64,000 bases of DNA from Bacteroidota bacterium (GTDB lineage: Bacteria > Bacteroidota > Bacteroidia > B-17B0 > Aurantibacillaceae), in assembly GCA_013298715.1 (NCBI GenBank), contig JAAFIQ010000010.1, positions 1-64,000 of the forward strand. Reading direction: 5' to 3'. Positions 16,769 to 25,186 of the stretch are shown piece by piece (positions within the stretch are counted from its first letter, which is position 1; each line of letters begins with the position of its first letter). The notes below the pieces were generated by a model. The model had not been told where the DNA came from. It ran no database searches and worked only from the letters and a program-made list of their open reading frames with translations. The translations under genes were made by a program, and so were the position numbers.

Positions 16769-18655
16769 TTACCCATCAAGCCTTTCAAATACTGAGTTGT
16801 TACTCTTAAATTCGGGCACCAACTCTTTCATACGCTGCACAATATTTTCGTTGTTTTGTGAATTAAATGAAACAATTAATTCTTCAATAATTTTTTTAAC
16901 ATCGTTGTAGTCGTATTCTCTTACTTTACCAATTAATATTTGTGAGTGGTGCGTTGGTAAAGAATTTTCGTTATCTGCCAATAATTCTTCATAGAGTTTC
17001 TCCCCTGGCCGTAATCCTGTAAATTCAATTTTAATATCGCGCCCTTCTTTTAGTCCACTTAACGAAATCATTTTTTTTGCGAGATCTAAAATTTTCACAG
17101 ATTTGCCCATATCAAACACAAAAATTTCGCCGCCACTGCCCATGCTGGCAGCTTCTATAACTAATTGGCTTGCTTCAGGTATGGTCATAAAAAAACGTGT
17201 AATGTCAGGGTGGGTTATAGTAACAGGCCCGCCATTTTCTATTTGTTTTTTAAATCTTGGAATTACAGAACCGTTGCTTCCTAACACATTTCCAAAACGT
17301 GTGGTTATAAATTTTGTTTTGCTTTTTTTACCCAAACTCTGAATGTAAATTTCTGCAATACGTTTGCTTGCACCCATTACATTGGTCGGGTTTACAGCTT
17401 TATCTGTGCTTACAAAAACAAAACGTTGTGCGTTATGCAGCGTAGCTAAATCAGCCATGTTTTTTGTACCCAACACATTGGTTAAAATGGATTCTGACGG
17501 ATTATTCTCCATCATAGGCACGTGTTTGTAAGCAGCTGCATGAAAAACAATCTCTGGTTTAAAGGTGTTAAACACATTTGCCAGGCGTTCGTAGTTCCTA
17601 ACATCACCCATTATTGTTTCAAAAGCAATATCTTTAAAGGCATCACTAAATTCTAACTCTAGTTCGTGTAGTGGACTCTCGGCCTGATCTAACAAATAAA
17701 TTTTTTTAGGCGAAAATTTTGTACACTGTCTTGCTAATTCACTACCAATACTACCCGCAGCGCCAGTAATTAAAATAACTTTATTTTTTAACTGAGAATT
17801 TATTTGTTCATGGTTTAATTGTATAGCTTCTCTTTCTAACAAATCTTCAATATTTAAACTCCGTATTTGATTAAAACTTAATTCCCCATTAATCCACTTT
17901 TTTGCTGGAGGCACATTCAATACTCTTACATTGTTTTGCAAACACACATCGGTAATTTCATTTTTACGAGTTGACGAAATTTGTTGTATAGAAATAATTA
18001 GCAATTCAATATCGTTTTCGGAGATTAATTTTACCAACTCATCTTTGGTATAAATAAAAACACCCTCTAAACTGCGGCCTTTCTTTTTCTCATCATCATC
18101 AATAAATCCTACAACTTTGTACTTAATAGCAGCATCCCTGTCTAATGTTCTTTTTGTGATCATACCCGCTTCACCAGCGCCATAAATTAAAACATTAATT
18201 TTTTCCTTTGATGGATTTTTAGTCTCAAAGTACAAGGCCTTTACGGCTAATCGCGAACTTATCATTACAAAAAGAGTAACCAAAGCATCAATAATAATTA
18301 CAGAGTTTGGAATAAAGTAAGCGCCTGAAATAAGTTTATACGAAATTAAATTTGCTAAAAAAATACAGATACTCCCAATTATAATTACTGCAAAAATACG
18401 AACTGTATCGCGGGAACTGGTGTAGCGCACCACACCTTTGTAAGTTTTAGAAATAAAAAAAGATAAAAACCGAATGGCTAATACAACTGTAAAATCAATT
18501 GGTAAATTATTGGCATCGGCTTCTGGTATAGAGTCGAAATTAAAACGTAATAAAAAAGCAATGGTTAAAGCAAAAGCACATATAAATGTGTCAATAAATA
18601 AAATTGACCATCGGGGTAAATTATACGTCCAAAATAATTTAAATAACCTATACAT
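16769..18655 (-). CDS. WbpM/PglF-type nucleoside-diphosphate sugar 4,6-dehydratase
   Basis: 628 aa. It has four N-terminal membrane segments (up to about residue 130), then a CoA-binding-like Rossmann part (VLIYGAGEAGMITKR) and a second Rossmann fold (ILITGAAGSIGSELARQ). The active-site stretch STDKAVNPTNVMGASKRIAE has the PglF-type residues T-D-K and Met-x-x-x-Lys in place of the usual Tyr-x-x-x-Lys. This class converts UDP-GlcNAc to the 4-keto-6-deoxy sugar, the first step to bacillosamine and similar amino sugars in capsule, O-antigen or glycoprotein glycans. It lies upstream of the GT-C gene block. Both Rossmann parts look complete. Confidence 0.93.
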   Translation of the reverse strand: MYRLFKLFWTYNLPRWSILFIDTFICAFALTIAFLLRFNFDSIPEADANNLPIDFTVVLAIRFLSFFISKTYKGVVRYTSSRDTVRIFAVIIIGSICIFLANLISYKLISGAYFIPNSVIIIDALVTLFVMISSRLAVKALYFETKNPSKEKINVLIYGAGEAGMITKRTLDRDAAIKYKVVGFIDDDEKKKGRSLEGVFIYTKDELVKLISENDIELLIISIQQISSTRKNEITDVCLQNNVRVLNVPPAKKWINGELSFNQIRSLNIEDLLEREAIQLNHEQINSQLKNKVILITGAAGSIGSELARQCTKFSPKKIYLLDQAESPLHELELEFSDAFKDIAFETIMGDVRNYERLANVFNTFKPEIVFHAAAYKHVPMMENNPSESILTNVLGTKNMADLATLHNAQRFVFVSTDKAVNPTNVMGASKRIAEIYIQSLGKKSKTKFITTRFGNVLGSNGSVIPRFKKQIENGGPVTITHPDITRFFMTIPEASQLVIEAASMGSGGEIFVFDMGKSVKILDLAKKMISLSGLKEGRDIKIEFTGLRPGEKLYEELLADNENSLPTHHSQILIGKVREYDYNDVKKIIEELIVSFNSQNNENIVQRMKELVPEFKSNNSVFERLDG

Positions 18656-18673
18656 GCCTTGCTATAAAAATAC

Positions 18674-19447
18674 TTATTTTTTTTGAGGCGATGCAGTTTT
18701 AGTTGGCACTGCAGTTGGGGTAGGGCTTGGCTGAGCTGTGTTTGTTTTTATTGGAGTTACTGTTGAAGTTTTTGAAGGCATCGTAGTTGGCGTTCTTGTA
18801 GCTTCTATAGGAGGTGTCAGTTTAATTGCTGGTTTAAAAGGTTTATCACTTGCAGCAATTTCGCATGAGGTACAAATTTCTTTCCACTTTAATTCCATGC
18901 GGCAATCTGTTGGTTGAACGTAAATTTTTTTCTTAGTGCTATCTGGCATAGTAAATTCCATGTCAGTAGCCATTGTTTTTGGGCCTTCAAAAGCAAAGGG
19001 TTCTTTAAAATAATCTTCTAAATGAATATCTTTTATGTGAATTTTTTTATCGAATATCATGGTGTATAATTCAAAAACAGCGCGTGTAATTTTTATATAA
19101 ATTAAATTTTTTGCGTTGTCGTAATTTATTTTAACATCGCCAACCACTTGTGTTTTGTAATCAAAAGGGCCACACTTAACAATGGCATCGCACAAAAAAT
19201 TACTGCTATCAGGCCTCACGTTTATTTTAGGATTTTTAATTGTCCAGTGGTACTTGCCTTTAATAAGCATAACCTCGTAATCGTTGGTGCCACTAATATC
19301 GCCAACAGCGGCAATTACTTTGTTAATAGCCTCTTCGTGCAAACTCACAGCAAAATCATTAATTGCTGCAAGGGTTGAGGTTTTTTGAGCCTGAGCAACA
19401 ACAGTGGTTAAAGGAAAAATTAAAAGCAATAAAAAACGCTTAAACAT
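18674..19447 (-). CDS. Secreted protein with Thr/Pro-rich tail, DUF-type
   Basis: 257 aa with a clear signal peptide (FKRFLLLLIFPLTTVVAQA). The middle (about residues 30-205) resembles the DUF4468-type fold seen in Bacteroidota secreted proteins: SNFLCDAIVKCGPFDYKT, IYIKITRAVFELYTM. The last 40 residues are a low-complexity Thr/Pro/Ser tail (TPTTMPSKTSTVTPIKTN), which looks like a linker or a glycosylated stretch. Its stop lies 18 bp from the start of the dehydratase. Function unknown. Confidence 0.65.
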   Translation of the reverse strand: MFKRFLLLLIFPLTTVVAQAQKTSTLAAINDFAVSLHEEAINKVIAAVGDISGTNDYEVMLIKGKYHWTIKNPKINVRPDSSNFLCDAIVKCGPFDYKTQVVGDVKINYDNAKNLIYIKITRAVFELYTMIFDKKIHIKDIHLEDYFKEPFAFEGPKTMATDMEFTMPDSTKKKIYVQPTDCRMELKWKEICTSCEIAASDKPFKPAIKLTPPIEATRTPTTMPSKTSTVTPIKTNTAQPSPTPTAVPTKTASPQKK

Positions 19448-19492
19448 AATTATAAAAAAATTGTTTTAATAGTGTACAAAAATACACAAACT

Positions 19493-19966
19493 ATGGCAAA
19501 AGCAAGTTACATTTTAAGCAAAGCCTTAAATAAAGCAGCACAAAATCTAAAACAAGGAAAACCCTACGAATGGGGTCACATGGGCAGCTGCAACTGTGGA
19601 CACTTAGCACAAGTGTTGTTAAATATGCCTAAAGGAGATATACATAAATTGGCAATGGAAAAGCCAGGCGATTGGAACGAACAATTAAATGATTATTGCC
19701 CAACAAGTGGTTTTAAAATAGATACATTGATATTTAAGTTATTAGAATTTGGTTTAAGCGAAAAAGATTTAATGGACTTAGAATATTTAAGAGATGAAGC
19801 CATACTTTCAAAAATTAGTAACACACATAAACCTTTACAAAATAACAACCGAGAGCATGTAATTTTGTATTTAGAAACTTGGGCAGCATTAATGGAAGAA
19901 GAGTTGATAAGTGAGATTATGATTGATAAAGGGTTTCAAACTTTAACAAAATTTCAGATTCATTAA
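19493..19966 (+). CDS. Conserved hypothetical protein with GHMGSCNCGHLAQ motif
   Basis: 157 aa if the ATG at 19493 is used. A GTG at 19472 would add seven residues (MYKNTQT), but the ATG gives the more usual opening MAKASYILSKALNKAA. A Cys-rich motif, GHMGSCNCGHLAQVLL, could bind metal or a cofactor. The rest is helical and acidic. The gene is divergent from 18674-19447 with only 45 bp between the starts, so the promoters must be tightly packed. Function unknown. Confidence 0.7.
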   Translation: MAKASYILSKALNKAAQNLKQGKPYEWGHMGSCNCGHLAQVLLNMPKGDIHKLAMEKPGDWNEQLNDYCPTSGFKIDTLIFKLLEFGLSEKDLMDLEYLRDEAILSKISNTHKPLQNNNREHVILYLETWAALMEEELISEIMIDKGFQTLTKFQIH

Positions 19967-19996
19967 TAAATTAAATTTTTTGAATGGCTTAGTATT

Positions 19997-21001
19997 CTAT
20001 TTCCCTACCTTACTGCCATCGTAAGCCCATTTTAACCAAATAGAGCCCCAGGTAAAGCCTCCGCCAAAGGCAGAAATAATAAGATTATCGCCTTTTTTTA
20101 ATTGTTTTTCATAATCCCACAATAGTAATGGTATTGTGCCTGCGGTGGTGTTGCCATATTTTTCAATATTCATCATCACCTTATCTGACCCAATGTTTAC
20201 GCGCGATGCAGTGGCATCAATAATACGTTTATTAGCTTGGTGTGGCACCAACCATGCAATATCTTCCCCTTTTAAATTGTTGCGCTCCAATATTTCAGCG
20301 CTAACATCGGCCATTTCTTTTACAGCAAATTTAAAAACGGTTTGCCCTTCTTGAACTACATAATGTTCGTTATTTTCCACAGTGCTTTTAGATGCTGGTT
20401 TTAAAGAACCACCAGCGGGCATGTATAAATAATTTCTTCCTGAACCATCTGATTTTAAAAGAAAATCTTTTATACCAACATCTTCTGTGCTGGGTTCTAA
20501 TAATACAGCGCCAGCCCCATCTCCAAAAATAATACAAGTTGCTCTATCCTCATAATTAATAATAGAACTCATTTTATCGGCACCTATTACTAAAACTTTT
20601 TTGTATCTACCGGTTTCAATAAACTGTGCGCCCGTTGCCAACGAATAAATAAATCCGCTACACGCTGCCGATAAGTCGTATCCCCACGCATTTTTTGCAC
20701 CTATTTTATCACAAATAACATTAGCTGCCGATGGAAATCCGTAATCGCCAGTAATCGTTCCAACAATCACCAAATCTAATTCCGATGCTGAAATACCGCG
20801 CTTTTTCAATAACTCTTCAACTGCTGGCACACACATATCTGAGAGTCCTTTTTCTCCTTTTAAAATGCGTCGTTCCTTAATACCGGTTCTGCTAGTTATC
20901 CATTCATCGTTTGTATCTACCAAGGTAGAAAGCTCCTCGTTAGTTAACACATACTCTGGCAAATAGCCGCCTACTGCGGTAATGGCTGCATTTATTTTCA
21001 T
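19997..21001 (-). CDS. fabH: 3-oxoacyl-ACP synthase III (FabH)
   Basis: 334 aa. FabH condenses acetyl-CoA with malonyl-ACP to start fatty-acid elongation. The triad is visible: C114 in LSAACSGFIY, H254 in VPHQANKR and N284 in EKYGNTTAG. The opening INAAITAVGGYLPEYVLTN fits the family. It follows plsX after 2 bp. Confidence 0.96.
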   Translation of the reverse strand: MKINAAITAVGGYLPEYVLTNEELSTLVDTNDEWITSRTGIKERRILKGEKGLSDMCVPAVEELLKKRGISASELDLVIVGTITGDYGFPSAANVICDKIGAKNAWGYDLSAACSGFIYSLATGAQFIETGRYKKVLVIGADKMSSIINYEDRATCIIFGDGAGAVLLEPSTEDVGIKDFLLKSDGSGRNYLYMPAGGSLKPASKSTVENNEHYVVQEGQTVFKFAVKEMADVSAEILERNNLKGEDIAWLVPHQANKRIIDATASRVNIGSDKVMMNIEKYGNTTAGTIPLLLWDYEKQLKKGDNLIISAFGGGFTWGSIWLKWAYDGSKVGK

Positions 21002-21003
21002 TA

Positions 21004-21945
21004 TTATTGAAATACTGTTTTTATTTTTTCATCAAGTTTTACTTCGGCAATGTCTTTAGCAGAAAGTAACATATTTTTAAAGGCTAAGGCGCTCGATATC
21101 CCATGCCCTATTATAACATTAGAATTTACACCAAGTACAGGGGTTCCGCCATATAATTCATAATTAAATCTATCAAAATACGCATCACTGCGTTTGCGTG
21201 TTTTTATTAGTTTGTAAAATGCTTCGGCACTTTTTAGTACAATGTTACCAACAAAACCTTCACAAACTATAACATCCACCATATCGCTAAATAAATCGCG
21301 TCCCTCAACATTACCAATAAAGTTAAAGTCCTTACTGTCTTTCATTAAATTATAAGTTGCTTGCGATACAAGGTTGCCTTTCTCTGGTTCTTCGCCTATA
21401 TTCAAAAGTCCAACTTTTGGGTTAGAAATTTTATAAACTTCTTTTGCAAAAATAGAACCTAGAATAGCAAATTGATAGAGTACATCCGGTTTGCAATCGG
21501 CGTTGGTCCCAACATCTAAAATAATTCCAAAACCACCACTCTCTTTTGGCAAAATACTTGTAATACATGGTCTGATTACACCTGGAATGGCTTTTACAGT
21601 AAACATTGAACCTACCAACATTGCACCAGTGTTGCCAGCACTTGCAAAAGCTTGGATATTCCCTTCTTTTAAATGTTTAAAGCCTAAAAATACGCTACTA
21701 TTCGGTTTTTGCGAAAATGCTTTAGTTGGATGCTCACCCATATCAATAACTTCAGTGGTATGCACATATTCAAAGCTATCTGGATTTATATTACTTTCCG
21801 AAAAATATTTTTTTGCGTTGTCTGCGTTTCCAAAAAGTACAAGCTTGGCTGCGTCTTTTAATTCAGTTAATGCGAGTATGGCGCCATCTAAACAGTTCTT
21901 CGGAGCAAAATCTCCACCTTCAATATCAAATCCTATTTTTATCAT
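21004..21945 (-). CDS. plsX: Phosphate acyltransferase PlsX
   Basis: 313 aa. PlsX makes acyl-phosphate from acyl-ACP, feeding PlsY in phospholipid synthesis. The opening IKIGFDIEGGDFAPKNCLDGA and the motif ASAGNTGAMLVGSMF are diagnostic. It is the first gene of the plsX-fabH operon. The rpmF gene that often precedes plsX in other genomes is not found in the upstream 195 bp. Confidence 0.95.
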   Translation of the reverse strand: MIKIGFDIEGGDFAPKNCLDGAILALTELKDAAKLVLFGNADNAKKYFSESNINPDSFEYVHTTEVIDMGEHPTKAFSQKPNSSVFLGFKHLKEGNIQAFASAGNTGAMLVGSMFTVKAIPGVIRPCITSILPKESGGFGIILDVGTNADCKPDVLYQFAILGSIFAKEVYKISNPKVGLLNIGEEPEKGNLVSQATYNLMKDSKDFNFIGNVEGRDLFSDMVDVIVCEGFVGNIVLKSAEAFYKLIKTRKRSDAYFDRFNYELYGGTPVLGVNSNVIIGHGISSALAFKNMLLSAKDIAEVKLDEKIKTVFQ

Positions 21946-22058
21946 GTTTTAAAACAGAATACAATTATACTATTTTTTAGCATAAAACCAATCCGTTTTT
22001 TGTAAACTTAATTAGGAGATAATACGAGCGTAAAAATACGTTAAATGCTATGGTTAGC

Positions 22059-22081
22059 AAAAAAGCTGGTCTAAAACCAGC
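22059..22081 (-). terminator. Rho-independent terminator after the CBS-domain gene
   Basis: Read on the minus strand: GCTGGT-TTTAG-ACCAGC followed by a run of six T (complement of A 22059-22064). It lies 60 bp past the stop of the CBS gene and about 110 bp before plsX starts. Confidence 0.8.
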
Positions 22082-22142
22082 ATAATGCACTGTCATTAAG
22101 AGTGGTAACAATGAACACCACCTTGAACAGGATTTGCCTGAA

Positions 22143-22805
22143 TCAAATATTCAGAAAATGTAAAAACTCGCTTAACTTATCTTTTAAGGCACTATCATAA
22201 TCTCCTACGTGAAATGAGGCTTTAACTGTGTAATTATAACGATTAAAGGTTTGTAGTAGGCCAGATAAATCCTCGCGATTTACTTTTAAGGTAACTTCCA
22301 TTCGTGTACTATCTGGTATTGACGAAACGTGTAAGCTTAAAAGTTTGGCGTCATTTCCTTCAACAATACTTCCTATTTGTGTTATTGAATAATCATTTTG
22401 ATTAAGCTCTAAAACTATTACTCCTCCGGGGTTTTGTACCGCCGTCATAATACTTAGGTTTTGCACAATTCCTTTCAGTGTAATGCAGCCTTTGTACATT
22501 TCTTTTTCGTCGAGTACCGGAATTAAGGTTAGATTAAAATTGGCCATTAATTTAATTAAATCGTAGGTGTGTTGGTAATGGTGCAGTACCGGGCGCATAA
22601 AATGTATTTTACTTTTGCTTAGCTCTTCTTCTGGATGCTCGTAATCCATTAAATCTGTTTCACTTACTAAGCCAATAAGTTCTTTATTATTTACAACCGC
22701 TAAATGCGATACTTTAAATTGCTCCATCCAATCCAATGCCACCTCAACGGTATCAGTCATTTTTAAGGGTGGAATTTCATCGGTAATTAAATCTCCTGCT
22801 AACAT
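22143..22805 (-). CDS. CBS-domain protein
   Basis: 220 aa with two CBS repeats (VEVALDWMEQFKVSHLAVVNN and the second near LIPVLDEKEMYKGCITLKG), and an ACT-like C-terminal segment (GGVIVLELNQNDYSITQIGS). CBS pairs usually bind adenosyl nucleotides and sense energy state. The partner is not apparent. It is divergent from pdxJ with a 73-bp gap. Confidence 0.85.
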   Translation of the reverse strand: MLAGDLITDEIPPLKMTDTVEVALDWMEQFKVSHLAVVNNKELIGLVSETDLMDYEHPEEELSKSKIHFMRPVLHHYQHTYDLIKLMANFNLTLIPVLDEKEMYKGCITLKGIVQNLSIMTAVQNPGGVIVLELNQNDYSITQIGSIVEGNDAKLLSLHVSSIPDSTRMEVTLKVNREDLSGLLQTFNRYNYTVKASFHVGDYDSALKDKLSEFLHFLNI

Positions 22806-22878
22806 AATTCTTTAAACCAAAAGTAGTAAATATTTACTTAGTTTTGTTTTAAGTTTACTTTATTAACGAAAATTAAAT

Positions 22879-23595
22879 ATGACAAAATTAAGCGTGAACA
22901 TAAATAAAATTGCTACACTTCGCAATGCGCGTGGGGGCAATGTTCCAAATTTAATTCAAGCAGCTTTAGATATTGAACGCTTTGGAGCGCAAGGAATAAC
23001 GGTTCATCCACGCCCCGATGAAAGGCATATAACGTATAAAGATGTTTACGAATTAAAACCACATTTAAAAACAGAGTTTAATATTGAAGGAAATCCAAAA
23101 GAAAAAAAGTTTGTTGATTTGGTAACTGAGATAAAACCACAACAAGTAACCTTAGTGCCTGATGTAACTGGCCAGTTAACAAGCGATCATGGTTGGGATA
23201 CTATTGAGAATAAAGCGTATTTAACGGAGATGATTGCTTATTTTAAATCGCTAAATATTCGTACTTCTATTTTTGTGGATGCAAATTTAAAAATGATAGA
23301 AGGTGCTAAAGCAACAGGCACTGATAGAATTGAACTTTATACAGAGGGTTACGCAAAGAATTTTAATGCAAACAAAGAAATTGCAGTAAAACCCTTCACT
23401 GAAGCCGCCAAACTTGCCAATAGCTTGGGTTTAGGCATTAATGCTGGTCACGATATGAATAAAGAAAATTTAAAATTTTTTAAACAACATGTGCCAAATT
23501 TATTAGAGGTTAGTATTGGGCATGCATTAATTAGTGATGCGTTATACTTAGGTTTGGAAAACACAGTGCAAATTTATTTAAGGCAGTTGGTATAA
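22879..23595 (+). CDS. pdxJ: Pyridoxine 5'-phosphate synthase PdxJ
   Basis: 238 aa, typical length. PdxJ joins 1-deoxy-D-xylulose 5-phosphate with 3-amino-1-hydroxyacetone 1-phosphate to give pyridoxine 5'-phosphate. The motifs [29 protein letters not shown] and GINAGHDMN are the family's conserved active-site segments. Its substrate DXP comes from Dxs, whose gene is also in this window (61391-63349). Confidence 0.95.
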   Translation: MTKLSVNINKIATLRNARGGNVPNLIQAALDIERFGAQGITVHPRPDERHITYKDVYELKPHLKTEFNIEGNPKEKKFVDLVTEIKPQQVTLVPDVTGQLTSDHGWDTIENKAYLTEMIAYFKSLNIRTSIFVDANLKMIEGAKATGTDRIELYTEGYAKNFNANKEIAVKPFTEAAKLANSLGLGINAGHDMNKENLKFFKQHVPNLLEVSIGHALISDALYLGLENTVQIYLRQLV

Positions 23596-23636
23596 TAAGA
23601 AAAATATTGTTTTTTATTTTTAAAATTACTGGAATT

Positions 23637-24041
23637 TTATTTACTCAACACAACTCCCTTATACCTTAATTTTATTGGCTTTGCGCTTCCATTAGTATTA
23701 ATCAAAACTGTTCTATCTTGCCGGTCATAAACTGTTTTGGTATCAAAAATAATTGTTATGGTGTTAATTACATTTGGTAAAATTGGTTCTTTTGGAAAAT
23801 CAACAGTAGTGCACGAACAACCAATTTCAACGCCACTTATTATTAACGGAGCATTGCCACTATTTTTAAACTCGTAGTTTAATTTTACTACCTCACCTTT
23901 TTTTACAAATCCAAAATTTTGTTTTGTGTCTTTTAACTCTAGTTTTGCTTGTGCCCTTACAAACGAGCTCAGTAATAACAAACAAAAAATCCCACAAAAT
24001 TTTGTGGGATTTTTTAAAATTATAAAAGTACTATTTCTCAT
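23637..24041 (-). CDS. DUF1573 protein, copy 3 of the tandem set
   Basis: 134 aa with a signal peptide (KFCGIFCLLLLSSFVRAQ) and a DUF1573 fold with the conserved core GVEIGCSCTTVDFPKEPILPN. DUF1573 proteins are ASPM/SPD-2-Hydin-like Ig domains in secreted Bacteroidota proteins; function unknown. The ATG is 11 bp inside the end of the previous gene. The first 19 codons contain a perfect 32-bp palindrome (see the terminator entry). If that hairpin acts, expression of this gene would be limited. Confidence 0.85.
   Translation of the reverse strand: MRNSTFIILKNPTKFCGIFCLLLLSSFVRAQAKLELKDTKQNFGFVKKGEVVKLNYEFKNSGNAPLIISGVEIGCSCTTVDFPKEPILPNVINTITIIFDTKTVYDRQDRTVLINTNGSAKPIKLRYKGVVLSK
23984..24015. 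terminator. Perfect palindromic (bidirectional) terminator hairpin within the 5' coding end of a DUF1573 gene
   Basis: A6-TCCCACAAAA (23984-23999) and TTTTGTGGGA-T6 (24000-24015) are exact complements. The stem ends in T-runs on both strands. It lies 16 bp past the stop of the 24031-24468 gene and inside the frame of the 23637-24041 gene (encoding part of ..KNPTKFCG..). Confidence 0.75.
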
Positions 24042-24468
24042 CCTGTAAAGGTTTTGCTTTTATTTCGCCTTTAATCCGAATTTTCATCGATGGCTCTTTT
24101 GCGTTTGAGGTAACCGTTACATTTTTTTCAAATCTACCTTCGCGCTTGGTGTCGTATTTCACTTTAATTACGCCACTTTTACCAGGCAAAATAGGTTCCT
24201 GCGGCCAACCTGGTTTGCCATCAATTGTTGTTGCCGTACAACCACACTCTCCAGTTACTGCAGTAATTGTTAAAGGAGTTTTACCAACATTTGTAAACTT
24301 AAATTCTCTAATCCCGTTAGCTTCAAATTCAATACTTCCGTAATCAATAACTGGATTTTCAAATTTAATTTCTGGTGCATTTGGGTCAACACTAGGCACG
24401 GCAGTTTGAGCGGTTAACGACAAGCTTAAACCTAAAATTGCTACAAAAACTGATAAGAACTTTTTCAT
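24031..24468 (-). CDS. DUF1573 protein, copy 2 of the tandem set
   Basis: 145 aa with a signal peptide (KKFLSVFVAILGLSLSLTA) and a DUF1573 core with VTGECGCTATTIDGKPGWPQ. Its neighbours are two paralogs, separated by an 84-bp gap upstream and an 11-bp overlap downstream. The last part KAKPLQDEK is a short charged tail. Confidence 0.9.
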   Translation of the reverse strand: MKKFLSVFVAILGLSLSLTAQTAVPSVDPNAPEIKFENPVIDYGSIEFEANGIREFKFTNVGKTPLTITAVTGECGCTATTIDGKPGWPQEPILPGKSGVIKVKYDTKREGRFEKNVTVTSNAKEPSMKIRIKGEIKAKPLQDEK

Positions 24469-24552
24469 TTTTTACTTTTATTTAAAATTAAATCTTAAAC
24501 CCATTTTTTGTTAGAAGAAAAAAACCAGCTAACAAATTTATTTGAAGTTTAA

Positions 24553-25059
24553 TTATGATTTTTTCTCAACTGGAGCCCCTTGAGCACCTTTGTTTTCAGG
24601 AAAAGCAATATCAGCTGGTTTTGCTTCAACATTACCTGTAATTGTTAAAATCATAGCGCCACTTTTAGCGTTTGAATTTACTGTAACAGTTTTATGAATA
24701 CCACCAACGCGGTTAGTATCATATTTTACTTTTATCTCTCCAACTTTGCCTGGTAAAACTGGTGCAGTAGGGCATTGAGGAACTGTACAACCACAGCTAC
24801 CCATACAACTTGTAATTACTAAAGGCTCTTTACCATTATTTGTAAATTTGAAAACACACTCACCATTATCACCTTGTTTAATATTCCCATAATCATGCGT
24901 TGTTTTGTCAAACTTCATGTCTGCTAAACTTGTTGGAGCAGCAGATGGAGTTGGAGCAGCGCCATGGTTATGACCATCGTTTGCACTGTGCACTTCTTGA
25001 GCAATACTTAAGGTAGCTAATCCTGCTACTAAACCTAATGTAAAAATTAATTTTTTCAT
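24553..25059 (-). CDS. DUF1573 protein, copy 1 of the tandem set
   Basis: 168 aa with a signal peptide (KLIFTLGLVAGLATLSIAQ), a His/Ala-rich linker (HSANDGHNHGAAPTP) and a DUF1573 core with CMGSCGCTVPQCP, one more Cys than the paralogs. The C-terminus has a charged tail (KPADIAFPENKGAQG). The upstream 127 bp hold the divergent promoter region shared with valS. Confidence 0.9.
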   Translation of the reverse strand: MKKLIFTLGLVAGLATLSIAQEVHSANDGHNHGAAPTPSAAPTSLADMKFDKTTHDYGNIKQGDNGECVFKFTNNGKEPLVITSCMGSCGCTVPQCPTAPVLPGKVGEIKVKYDTNRVGGIHKTVTVNSNAKSGAMILTITGNVEAKPADIAFPENKGAQGAPVEKKS

Positions 25060-25119
25060 GTTTTGTTATTTTTGTTTTTAATGTTTAAATATATTACTAA
25101 TATCGTGCCATAAAGATAG

Positions 25120-25149
25120 TTCACACCTGCTAATCTTTATGTATTTTTG
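25120..25149 (+). promoter_or_regulatory. Predicted valS promoter
   Basis: TATTTTTG (25142-25149) fits TAnnTTTG, with TTC at 25120-25122, 19 bp upstream. It ends 37 bp before the valS start. Confidence 0.5.
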
Positions 25150-25186
25150 CGAAATTTAACAAAATAATTAGCCGAATTTAACAAAC

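Noticed and set aside
22082-22142. Short minus-strand frame ending ..IQANPVQGGVHCYHS past the CBS gene
   Set aside because: About 26 codons with no start codon, opening only within the end of the CBS gene; nothing supports it as a gene.
21946-22142. rpmF before plsX
   Set aside because: The usual ribosomal protein L32 gene was looked for and is not there; only a terminator hairpin is visible.
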